Shown piece after piece: positions 7,422 to 13,422 of a stretch of DNA of 19,088 bases. The translations under genes and the position numbers were made by a program. Numbering within the stretch: position 1 is the stretch's first letter; the number at the start of each line of letters is the position of its first letter. The notes beneath the pieces are model-generated. The model did no database searches and was not told the DNA's origin. It saw only the letters and a program-made list of their open reading frames with translations. The DNA comes from DYTH01 sp964552725. Its GTDB lineage: Bacteria > Desulfobacterota > Syntrophia > Syntrophales > UBA5619. Location: assembly GCA_964552725.1 (NCBI GenBank), contig CAZKHU010000056.1, positions 1 through 19,088 on the forward strand, given 5' to 3'.

Positions 7422-7619
7422 TTAAGGAAGAGGAGTTGTAAGAATCTTTTTCCGCCGCTTCTCGTAATCTTCACTGGTCCAAATGCGACCAGTCGAAATC
7501 CTCATGCTCCCGCGATAGCGACGTCCCTGACTGATGGCCATTTCGACCGTCTTTGATGTGACAGTTAAATTCCCCGGAATATCCTTCGTGAGAACTTTCC
7601 GCCAGTCCATTAGTTTCAC
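7422..7619 (-). CDS. Small basic protein of unknown function (island gene)
   Basis: A 65-residue protein starting at GTG 7619, or at ATG 7610 three codons later. A clear AAGGAG ribosome binding site lies 8 nt ahead of the GTG. The sequence is rich in Arg and Lys; a middle part (TVEMAISQGRRYRGSMRIS) is followed by TGRIWTSEDYEKRRKKI. The size and charge suggest a nucleic-acid-binding or accessory phage-like protein, but no helix-turn-helix can be called with confidence. The broken membrane-protein gene begins 9 nt after its stop, so the two form a unit. A -10-like TATAAA lies at 7647-7652 without a good -35. Confidence 0.55.
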   Translation of the reverse strand: MKLMDWRKVLTKDIPGNLTVTSKTVEMAISQGRRYRGSMRISTGRIWTSEDYEKRRKKILTTPLP

Positions 7620-7700
7620 GTCTCCATCTCCTTCTGTTATTGTCAGTTTATATAACTTGTTGAAATAATTTTATTCGTTACAAATGACATTTAAACCGGG

Positions 7701-7750
7701 ACTAAATACAAAAAACTAAAACACCCGCTCTCTGTTTTAAAAGGCGGGGA
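7701..7750 (-). terminator. Possible terminator of the tRNA-like transcript
   Basis: On the minus strand CCCGC (7744-7748) pairs with GCGGG (7724-7728) across a 15-nt loop. It is followed by a T-rich tail containing TTTTAGTTTTTTG. The stem is short, so strength is doubtful, but the tail is typical. Confidence 0.4.
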
Positions 7751-7816
7751 ATCTCTAAAAAGTAATTCTCTAATCAGAGACCTCATTTCGCACCCGATAA
7801 CGGTCTGCGCATGAGC

Positions 7817-7890
7817 AGACATAGAGGGACTTGAACCCCCAGCGTTGTTTTCCGCAACGCTCTCGCGTGTAATTTCCTTATACCACAAGT
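7817..7890 (-). ncRNA. tRNA-like element (class II tRNA remnant or small RNA)
   Basis: Read on the minus strand, 7824-7840 forms a textbook T-arm: GGGGG-TTCAAGT-CCCTC with one G-T pair. Directly before it is a perfect 7-bp hairpin AGCGTTG/CAACGCT with a 7-nt loop (7841-7861), like the long variable arm of a Leu or Ser tRNA. Before that, 7864-7887 resembles a tRNA-Leu D-arm (GTGGTATAAGG...TTACACGC). No anticodon arm fits between them, and the ends do not form an acceptor stem. A promoter-like TTGACA (7902-7907) with TATAAG (7877-7882, 19-bp spacer) precedes it. It is best read as a rearranged tRNA; a small RNA with tRNA mimicry is the alternative. Confidence 0.4.
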
Positions 7891-7982
7891 GAAAAGTTAT
7901 TTGTCAAGTATTTTTTACGTGCATATCCTCATAATCGTCTAAAATACTTCAGCAAGATACTCACCACATTCTTAAAATAGTA

Positions 7983-8273
7983 TATAACCATGACAACGTC
8001 CATCAATGGCTGAATAAACATCCCCGGTTTCATCTGCATTTCACGCCCACCAGTTCGTCGTGGTTGAACCTGGTCGAGCGGTGGTTCGGTGAAATCACTC
8101 GTAAACGCATTCACCGCGGTACGTTTCACAGCGCGTCCGAATTGATTCAAGCAATCAATGATTACATCCATTCCAATAACCAAAATCCCAAGCCGTTCGT
8201 GTGGACCAAGAAAGTTGATGCCATTTTGGAGAAAGTCCGTCATTGTAAAGCCGTTATTGAGACACTACACTAG
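7983..8273 (+). pseudogene. Truncated IS630-type transposase (C-terminal fragment)
   Basis: The frame encodes about 96 residues matching the end of IS630-family DDE transposases. HPRFHLHFTPTSSSWLNLVERWF covers the last catalytic-domain motif, including the final Glu, and is followed by RKRIHRG and PKPFVWTK. The N-terminal part with the first catalytic Asp residues is absent, and no start with a ribosome binding site exists. The stop is TAG at 8271. It is a decayed insertion inside the tRNA-Arg island. No terminal inverted repeats could be identified. Confidence 0.85.
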
Positions 8274-8327
8274 CGCCTCCTGATAAAAAGACACACCGAC
8301 CCCAAATGGAATTAAATGGAGGGCACA

Positions 8328-8531
8328 ATGAAGGCTGCACTTGAAAAAGAGATATTTGATTCAATAACCGAATTTGTAGACTCTCAAAATTTCATATTCA
8401 AATCAGTACGATGTAAAAAAGATAACGATGGGATACTATCAGGCATTGCGCTTGAATTTGATTGAGATGACATTCCGTCAGATGTTATGGAACCGGAAAA
8501 ACAAATCCATTTGTTCAAAAAATCCGGTTGA
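8328..8531 (+). pseudogene. Small gene with in-frame TGA (island gene)
   Basis: ATG 8328 has a strong GGAGGG ribosome binding site 4-5 nt ahead and encodes 45 residues (MKAALEKEIFDSITEF...SGIALEFD) up to TGA at 8463-8465. The same frame continues after that stop for 21 coding-like residues (DDIPSDVMEPEKQIHLFKKS...) to a second TGA at 8529. The intact protein was therefore probably 67 residues, with Trp or Arg at the stop position. No family is recognised. The region is AT-rich compared with the chromosome around it. The 45-residue product may still be made. Confidence 0.45.
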
Positions 8532-8532
8532 T

Positions 8533-8557
8533 TTTGGTGGGTGACTTTGGTGGGTGA
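8533..8557. repeat. Tandem 12-bp direct repeats near attR
   Basis: TTTGGTGGGTGA occurs at 8533-8544 and again at 8546-8557 (13-bp period). Like the repeats beside attL they lie inside the island about 100 bp from the attachment site, where integrase or excisionase arm sites usually sit. Role inferred only. Confidence 0.45.
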
Positions 8558-8572
8558 AAACGTAAAAAAGGT

Positions 8573-8605
8573 GGCTCTTTTGATCACAGATGGACCAAAA
8601 GAGCC
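8573..8605. repeat. 10-bp perfect inverted repeat near attR
   Basis: GGCTCTTTTG (8573-8582) and CAAAAGAGCC (8596-8605) are exact complements around a 13-nt loop. No T-run follows, so it is a weak terminator candidate for the small gene before it. It could also be a protein-binding site of the integration module. Confidence 0.55.
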
Positions 8606-8661
8606 AAGTGACAACACTTAAGTTTTAACTGGTTAGCCACTTATGGATTAGGGCTTTTGTC

Positions 8662-8706
8662 TTCCTAATCCGCAGGCCCCGCGTTCGAATCGCGGCAGGG
8701 GCACCA
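8662..8706 (+). repeat. attR: 45-bp direct repeat, copy 2 (tRNA-Arg 3' fragment)
   Basis: An exact copy of 6416-6460: half anticodon loop, variable loop, T-arm, acceptor 3' strand and CCA. The sequence before it does not complete a tRNA. GGATTAGG (8645-8652) and CCTAATCC (8664-8671) form an 8-bp inverted repeat straddling the left edge, as expected for paired core sites of a tyrosine integrase. Confidence 0.9.
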
Positions 8707-8714
8707 CCAACCCT

Positions 8715-8734
8715 GGGGGGACAAATCGCCCCCC
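8715..8734. terminator. G6/C6 hairpin, probable original terminator of tRNA-Arg
   Basis: GGGGGG (8715-8720) and CCCCCC (8729-8734) enclose an 8-nt loop, just past the tRNA fragment and between it and the end of the XRE gene. Before the island inserted, this would have been directly behind tRNA-Arg. The tail is only weakly T-rich (CCCCTTTGTTCTT). Confidence 0.4.
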
Positions 8735-8749
8735 TGAACCCCTTTGTTC

Positions 8750-9103
8750 TTACAGAAACACCCGATAATCCGTATCCAGGGCTTTGGCAAGTAGCTTTGC
8801 ATTCTTCTTGCCGATGGTCCGTCGGCAGTTTTCCATTTCGCTTATATGACGCTGATGCACGCCTGTTATATCGGCAAGCTGCTTCTGCGACAAGCCGGCC
8901 TTGTGTCTGGCGCCGGAAAGGATGTGGCCAGTTAGTGCGTCATCGGAAAGATCAGGGAAGGCGTCACGCCACGGGATGGAACCAGGCGTCTCCGAAAAAC
9001 CAAGCGACATTAGAGCATCTATGGCCTGGGCCTTGTTCGCCTCCGGACCGATCATGAAGATTTCAATGCTTTTGGCAGGGTGCGCCTTCGTGGGTTCCAA
9101 CAT
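8750..9103 (-). CDS. XRE-family helix-turn-helix regulator
   Basis: A 117-residue protein. The C-terminal half (about 60-112) is a Cro/CI-type domain: SGARHKAGLSQKQLADITG, then VHQRHISEMENCRRTIGKK as recognition helix and wing region, then NAKLLAKALDTDY. The N-terminal half (KSIEIFMIGPEANKAQAIDALMSLGF...) looks like a small separate alpha/beta domain that I do not recognise. GAGG lies 6 nt before the ATG. The start is only 24 nt after the stop of the C10 peptidase gene, so the two are probably co-transcribed. No toxin partner is visible, so an antitoxin role is not supported. Confidence 0.8.
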   Translation of the reverse strand: MLEPTKAHPAKSIEIFMIGPEANKAQAIDALMSLGFSETPGSIPWRDAFPDLSDDALTGHILSGARHKAGLSQKQLADITGVHQRHISEMENCRRTIGKKNAKLLAKALDTDYRVFL

Positions 9104-9127
9104 AAATCACCTCAATCCGTCTCTTGT

Positions 9128-11620
9128 CTATCGAAGTGCGGCTACTTTTTGCAGGATGAAGATTACGTCAGCGGTGTCGATTGTGGTGGTTTGATCCACG
9201 TCGGCCTGAAGGTAAATGGTTTTGCCGGTCGTGTCCATCCGGGAGAGGAGTTGCAGGGCCAAAACGGCGTCGGCAAGGTTTACCGCTTCATCGCCGTTGA
9301 GATCGCCGGGCTTGATTATGGGCCAATATGCCCCCGCCAGATCGATCCCGAGGAGCCCGGCCACCGTGATCGGGGTTGCCTCCGCCGCAGGACAGGTAAC
9401 GGAAAGCTTGAAAGCCCAGCCGACGGCTGGTGGGGGATCGTAAACATAACAGGACGAGGTACCGCAAGGCGCCGCTTTCAGGCTATATATCCCCCTGTTT
9501 AAAGATTGCAGACTGATTACACTGCCCATTTTGTCGCCCGTGCCAAGAACTCCGTCAATCGACCCAATAACTGCGCCTGACGAATCCACAACCGATGAAA
9601 AAAAGGCCTGGCTGACATAACCATTATCACCCTGAATCTGGCAATCGCCTTCCAGGATCGCCGGGATGCTTTGGACATCATCCTTACTGGCAAATGTACC
9701 GCCGACCGTAAAGGATTTGCCGAAGAGCGTCTGGCCGTTGTCCGTCATGACGAGGAAAGATTTCTGCACGTTCTGACCACCCGCCGAGGCCGTTACTACA
9801 ATGCGACTCGCTATCTTTGCCGTCCCCGTCGGCGTCAGCTCGAGGATATTGCCGTTTAAAACGGCGCGCACGGCAAGGGGGTTGCTGTTGTCGACCGATA
9901 AAGCAACCGGATCGCCGTTTTCATCCCGGGCATCGATCAAGATCTTCTTCGCTGCCGACAAGCCTGCATCGAGGATCACATCCGGCAAAATGCTGTTGAT
10001 CACCGGCGGCTTGCGCAGGGCCTGGTCGGCCAGCGCCTGCTCTTCGGCGCTCAGCGTCTGCGATGTAAGCGTCACCGTATAGTTGAAGTTGTTTTGGAGC
10101 GGACTACACCACAAACCGCCTGCATCGCAGAGAGACACCCGCAGACGGTATTTTCCGGCAGTCAGGTTGCCGACGGCAATCGTCTTGTTGGCGCTGCCCT
10201 CAGCGAAGGGATCCGCCAGCGCAAAAGCCGTGCTTCCGTCCGCTTCATTGATGAAAGAGACAAAAAAGGCAATATTGCTGTAGCCCCCCCGTGTCGCGCT
10301 GAAGGAGGTCTCGCCCTTCAGGTAGAACTCATAATCGTCCTTGTCCTTCTCCCTGTCGAAATTGCCTGTAATAACAAGGCTGCTTGCAGAGTCGCCCGTT
10401 TCGAGATTGACGTAACAGTCGCTGTCGCTCGTGCAGGGTTTGATATTGTAGTGGATGCTGAGTTTCCCGGCGCTCGTATCAAAATTGGGGATATTCCCAT
10501 CCGGCGGCGGATCGAGGAAATAGAAGTCGTCCACGCTGCCGCCCCAGCCCATGTTGAGATGAACCTTCCGGCCTGAATTATCGGCAGAGTAGCCGTCGGC
10601 CACAACCATGTGGTTGGGCAGGCCCAGAAGGAGCGGCCGTCCCGCGTCGAGATCGCCCTTGAGCGTCGCCAGAAAACCTGAATAGTCCGTCATATTGTCT
10701 TTCATCGCCAGCGCCGTGGAATAACCGAAATTCTCGACCAGACTGTCGGGCGAAAAGGAGGCCGACGAATCAGTGATCCCGAAATTGGTATGGTTGGCAA
10801 TGCCCAAATCTCGCATGAACAGCGCCACCTCGTCGGCCTGATACTCCGGCGTGGCCGCATCCAGTTTGTCGGGCATGTTGGCCCAGTCGTAATTACGGTA
10901 GAGAACGGCCTTCAGGGGAGTCAGGGTGGCGGGGCTGGTGCTCTTGTCTTCCCAAGTATAGGAAAGCACCCCCTTTCCCGCAACGGGGTATTTATAGAAC
11001 CGCATAATCTGTCCGGCGGCCACATTGACGCAACCGGCAAGGACGTTTTTGCCGCCGCTCGCCGCAAGGGGAAGAAACTTGTTGTAGGGGTAGTCCTGAT
11101 TCCAATGGGCGGTGATCAGATAGCTGCCGGGCGTATAGACGGCCAGCGGTTGACGCGCCGCAGCAAAGTTGAGAAGAAAATCCCGCCTTGCCTCGGTCTC
11201 TGTGGTTCCTGCTGTCTGGGGGGCGCGGCCGACAGCGGGCAGCGCGGCAACCCGGACGCGCAGCTCCAGTTCATCGAGGAGCGCCTTCCGGTACGGCTCG
11301 GGGAGGGCGGCAAAATCACCGGCCAGCGAGTAGGCCTTGACCGGGGAGATGCTCCGGTCCGTGGAGACAAGCATATAGCCGCCGCCTGCCAATTGGAAGA
11401 GATGGGCCACCGGAACTTGGGCAAGCGCCGGATCGAGGAGGTTCCTTTTCACGATCTCCTCGGAGATGATTTTCTTGTCGCTGCCGAGGAATTTCAGGAA
11501 GTTCGAGGCGATTGTCGTCTGATCGCCGGCCTGGGCCGGAACTGCCGCAAACAGTAAAAAAACCAGGCAAAGCGCCCCCGTTAGACGCTTAATGATCCCG
11601 CAACGGTTAAAGCCTCTCAT
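9128..11620 (-). CDS. Secreted peptidase C10 (streptopain-like) with dockerin-type C-terminus
   Basis: An 830-residue secreted cysteine protease. A signal peptide (about 1-31, ending AQA) is followed by a pro-domain (about 35-120) like the Spi/C10 inhibitory propeptide. The catalytic domain follows: HWNQDYPYNKFLP near 172, LAGCVNVAAGQIMRFYKYP with nucleophile Cys197, NHMVVADGY with catalytic His337, and HLNMGWGG near 354. Beta-rich modules (about 395-760) include an Ig/cadherin-like one around SILPDVILDAG and DENGDPVALSV. The last about 60 residues form a dockerin type I-like pair of calcium loops (GDLNGDEAVNLADAVLALQ and ADVDQTTTIDTADVIFILQ). The start has GGAGG 6 nt ahead. The target protein and any cohesin partner are unknown. 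Confidence 0.88.
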   Translation of the reverse strand: MRGFNRCGIIKRLTGALCLVFLLFAAVPAQAGDQTTIASNFLKFLGSDKKIISEEIVKRNLLDPALAQVPVAHLFQLAGGGYMLVSTDRSISPVKAYSLAGDFAALPEPYRKALLDELELRVRVAALPAVGRAPQTAGTTETEARRDFLLNFAAARQPLAVYTPGSYLITAHWNQDYPYNKFLPLAASGGKNVLAGCVNVAAGQIMRFYKYPVAGKGVLSYTWEDKSTSPATLTPLKAVLYRNYDWANMPDKLDAATPEYQADEVALFMRDLGIANHTNFGITDSSASFSPDSLVENFGYSTALAMKDNMTDYSGFLATLKGDLDAGRPLLLGLPNHMVVADGYSADNSGRKVHLNMGWGGSVDDFYFLDPPPDGNIPNFDTSAGKLSIHYNIKPCTSDSDCYVNLETGDSASSLVITGNFDREKDKDDYEFYLKGETSFSATRGGYSNIAFFVSFINEADGSTAFALADPFAEGSANKTIAVGNLTAGKYRLRVSLCDAGGLWCSPLQNNFNYTVTLTSQTLSAEEQALADQALRKPPVINSILPDVILDAGLSAAKKILIDARDENGDPVALSVDNSNPLAVRAVLNGNILELTPTGTAKIASRIVVTASAGGQNVQKSFLVMTDNGQTLFGKSFTVGGTFASKDDVQSIPAILEGDCQIQGDNGYVSQAFFSSVVDSSGAVIGSIDGVLGTGDKMGSVISLQSLNRGIYSLKAAPCGTSSCYVYDPPPAVGWAFKLSVTCPAAEATPITVAGLLGIDLAGAYWPIIKPGDLNGDEAVNLADAVLALQLLSRMDTTGKTIYLQADVDQTTTIDTADVIFILQKVAALR

Positions 11621-11811
11621 GACTGTCCTCCCCTTCCGCCATTTCTGCCTACAAGCCTTACAAGTTTATTCTGCTGAAATCACAAATACTTTTTCCCGGA
11701 AGGGGGAAAATAAAATGAGAACATGGATGTCTCAGCCCTTGCAGCGCCTGAATTTCGCCAGGGAGGCGCAGTCTAAGACCGGTAATGCCGGTGCTGAAGG
11801 ACTTTTTTTGA
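11621..11811. other. Intergenic region, no convincing gene
   Basis: This is the leader of the C10 peptidase gene and the tail of the next gene upstream. It contains a TTTTCCC/GGGAAAA hairpin (11691-11710), a GCGCCT/AGGCGC inverted repeat (about 11745-11770) and ACCGG/CCGGT around 11780. None has a T-run placed for termination of the minus-strand gene. I could not call a promoter with confidence. Confidence 0.4.
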
Positions 11812-12312
11812 TCAATCCGGGTTCCGCGACCAGAAGGTCTCGACCAGCCCCACCTTCCACCGCCCTTTTTCCCTGAACATCCTGAGAACTGCCGGCTCTT
11901 TCGCCTTCTTGTAGAGGAGGCGGATCTCCGCCCGCTCCTTCCTGAGCATGCCGATGCTCCAGGCGCTCTGGTTGAGCGCGAGGTCCGGGTCAAAGACGCT
12001 CAGATAACCATGCCAGTACTCCCCGGCAACGCCCTCGCCCCGCCGGAAGTCAGCGGCTATTTCCTCCCGGGAATGCTTGACGACCGTTTTGGAGAAGCTC
12101 TTGTACGTATCCCGGACAATGGTTTCCTGAGACTTCTCCGTCAAAAACTCCCAGACGGTTTTGTATTCTTTTGACTTGAGTTTCACAAAGAAGGTTTCGG
12201 CCGCGGCAAGGACGGCATCGGTCTCGCGCCCATCGGTCTGGGCGCCAGCGAAATCGGCAAGGGGAAGAACCACACACAAAGCCATGATGACGGCTAATAT
12301 CTTTTTTTTCAT
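11812..12312 (-). CDS. Secreted protein of unknown function, possibly NTF2-like
   Basis: 166 residues from ATG 12312. A clear signal peptide (MKKKILAVIMALCVVLPL...AGAQ) indicates export to the periplasm or beyond. The mature part starts with a helix (AVLAAAETFFVKLKSKEYKTVWEFLT). It ends with strands containing LLYKKAKEPAVLRMFREKGRWKVGLVETF. This helix-then-sheet order with a tryptophan-containing final strand resembles NTF2-like or DUF4878-type domains, but the assignment is weak. No strong ribosome binding site stands before this ATG; a TTG further up (12354) would spoil the signal peptide. It stands between the C10 peptidase and the YjbE-like gene. Confidence 0.65.
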   Translation of the reverse strand: MKKKILAVIMALCVVLPLADFAGAQTDGRETDAVLAAAETFFVKLKSKEYKTVWEFLTEKSQETIVRDTYKSFSKTVVKHSREEIAADFRRGEGVAGEYWHGYLSVFDPDLALNQSAWSIGMLRKERAEIRLLYKKAKEPAVLRMFREKGRWKVGLVETFWSRNPD

Positions 12313-12447
12313 CAGAATAATTGCGGATGCCCCTTGGTGCGGGCAGTCGTTCAAATGGTAAGGCCATTGAAAGAGCCCCTTGCTTTATCATTGCCCCTTC
12401 CACAGAAATGAAGGAATGCGAAGTATCGGGAGAAATTCAAAGGTCAA

Positions 12448-12482
12448 ATGGCGGGTTCAACCCGCAGGATTGAGCCCGCCAT
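12448..12482 (-). terminator. 13-bp inverted repeat after the YjbE-like gene
   Basis: ATGGCGGGTTCAA (12448-12460) pairs with TTGAGCCCGCCAT (12470-12482), with one G-T pair, around a 9-nt loop. It lies about 35 nt after the stop of the YjbE-like gene and could end its transcript. The following minus-strand sequence (TTGACCTTTGAATTTC) is only moderately T-rich. A REP-type extragenic palindrome is an equally good reading. Confidence 0.5.
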
Positions 12483-12492
12483 CGGAAACGCT

Positions 12493-12512
12493 AAAAATAA
12501 AGACCTGACCCC
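12493..12512 (-). repeat. REP-like tag (GGGGTCAGGTCTTTA type)
   Basis: On the minus strand GGGGTCAGGTCTTTATTTTT matches a tag often seen scattered in deltaproteobacterial genomes next to REP-associated (Y1/TnpA_REP-like) transposases. Only one half is present and no transposase is nearby. Recognition is from memory of the motif. Confidence 0.35.
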
Positions 12513-12515
12513 TAG

Positions 12516-13304
12516 CTATGGTGCGCTCACGTGGGAGACGGTTGAATAAACATTATTGCCATGATTGACCGTCGTGACGGTGACTGTAGCGCCGGGATGC
12601 CGGGCCGTAAGAATAGCGAGCTGGGCCTGTCTTAAATTCTCCGCCTGCTGTGCGGCAGTGCCGGAGCCAGCTTGTGTGATAACCTGTGATATCGCAGCCA
12701 TAGTTGCTGTATTGGCAGCACCAGCGGCGTAAATAGCCTGTAATGCCGCCAACTGGGTGGGTGTGTAGGATGAGAAGCTCTGCAATGCATTGTACTGGGT
12801 GCTGCCCACGGCATAGGCTCCGTTTCCGCCGCTGGCGAGGTAAGCCGCGAAATTAGCAGCGCTGAGCGTGCTCGCTGCCTGGGCCAAACTCGTCTGCCCG
12901 GCGGTGCCCAGGGCGGTATTGGCAGTTGCCAGAGTCGACAGGGCGGTTGTATTCAGGGTGCCCAGCGCACTCGCCACTGTCGAAGCCGCAGCCGGATTCG
13001 TAGTAGCCAAAGCGGTGCCTGCGGTCGAGGCGGGCGATGCGGCGGCAACCGCCGTGTCGGAACCGCCGCTCGTGGCAATGGCAAGGGCCGCTGCCGCAGC
13101 GACGGCAACGCCGGCGGCGATCGTGCCGGTCGTCAGGCCGGCCTCAGTTCCTGAGCCTGCGGCTGCCCCGGCTGCCCCGGCGCCTTCAGCGGCCATCCCC
13201 TTGGCGGTGAATGCCGGAATGGCCAGGATATTGATGAAAAAAACAGACGCGACAATCAAACTCATCTTTCCGAATGCACCGAACCTTACACGACGCTTTT
13301 CCAT
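12516..13304 (-). CDS. Ala-rich secreted protein, YjbE/GfcA-like
   Basis: 262 residues from ATG 13304, chosen because AGGAGG lies 9 nt ahead; the ATG at 13310 is only 3 nt from it. A long signal sequence (about 1-40) is followed by a Gly/Ala segment. The stretch TTGTIAAGVAVAAAAALAIATSGGSD closely resembles the core of E. coli YjbE, which is about 80 residues long. The rest is an Ala/Thr/Ser-rich low-complexity region, with a more regular end (GATVTVTTVNHGNNVYSTVSHV). It lies behind the YjbH gene, the usual partner of YjbE in exopolysaccharide operons. The function of YjbE is itself unclear. The extra length here is unusual. Confidence 0.6.
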   Translation of the reverse strand: MEKRRVRFGAFGKMSLIVASVFFINILAIPAFTAKGMAAEGAGAAGAAAGSGTEAGLTTGTIAAGVAVAAAAALAIATSGGSDTAVAAASPASTAGTALATTNPAAASTVASALGTLNTTALSTLATANTALGTAGQTSLAQAASTLSAANFAAYLASGGNGAYAVGSTQYNALQSFSSYTPTQLAALQAIYAAGAANTATMAAISQVITQAGSGTAAQQAENLRQAQLAILTARHPGATVTVTTVNHGNNVYSTVSHVSAP

Positions 13305-13393
13305 AATCATTCTCCTCCTTTAGTATATCGGCCTTTTAATCGGATAATATTGCCTTCGATTCCCTGGATGACTGAATATCATTTCCCGGCCGT

Positions 13394-13422
13394 TTTCTAC
13401 TAATGATATTTGTTTTTGTCAA
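13394..13422 (-). promoter_or_regulatory. Probable promoter of the YjbE-like gene
   Basis: TTGACA (13417-13422) is followed after 17 bp by TAGAAA (13394-13399). The -35 lies inside the last codons of the YjbH gene. Initiation near 13387 gives a leader of about 83 nt. Confidence 0.5.

Noticed and set aside
7691..7888. 65-codon minus-strand frame
   Set aside because: It is a translation of the tRNA-like element (GGSSPS is the usual false reading of a T-arm) with no ribosome binding site.
7817..7890. Functional tRNA
   Set aside because: No anticodon arm or acceptor stem can be drawn, so I list it only as a tRNA-like element.
7386..8465. Selenocysteine at the two in-frame TGA codons
   Set aside because: No SECIS-like hairpin is evident directly after either TGA, no redox motif surrounds them, and no Sec machinery or tRNA-Sec is in the window.
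8662..8706. Second tRNA-Arg gene
   Set aside because: Only the 3' 45 nt are present; the upstream sequence gives no acceptor 5' strand or D-arm.
11715..11876. Possible plus-strand small gene with a GGAAGGGGG ribosome binding-like site
   Set aside because: The product is low-complexity, overlaps the 3' end of the secreted-protein gene on the other strand, and the purine run is one arm of a hairpin.
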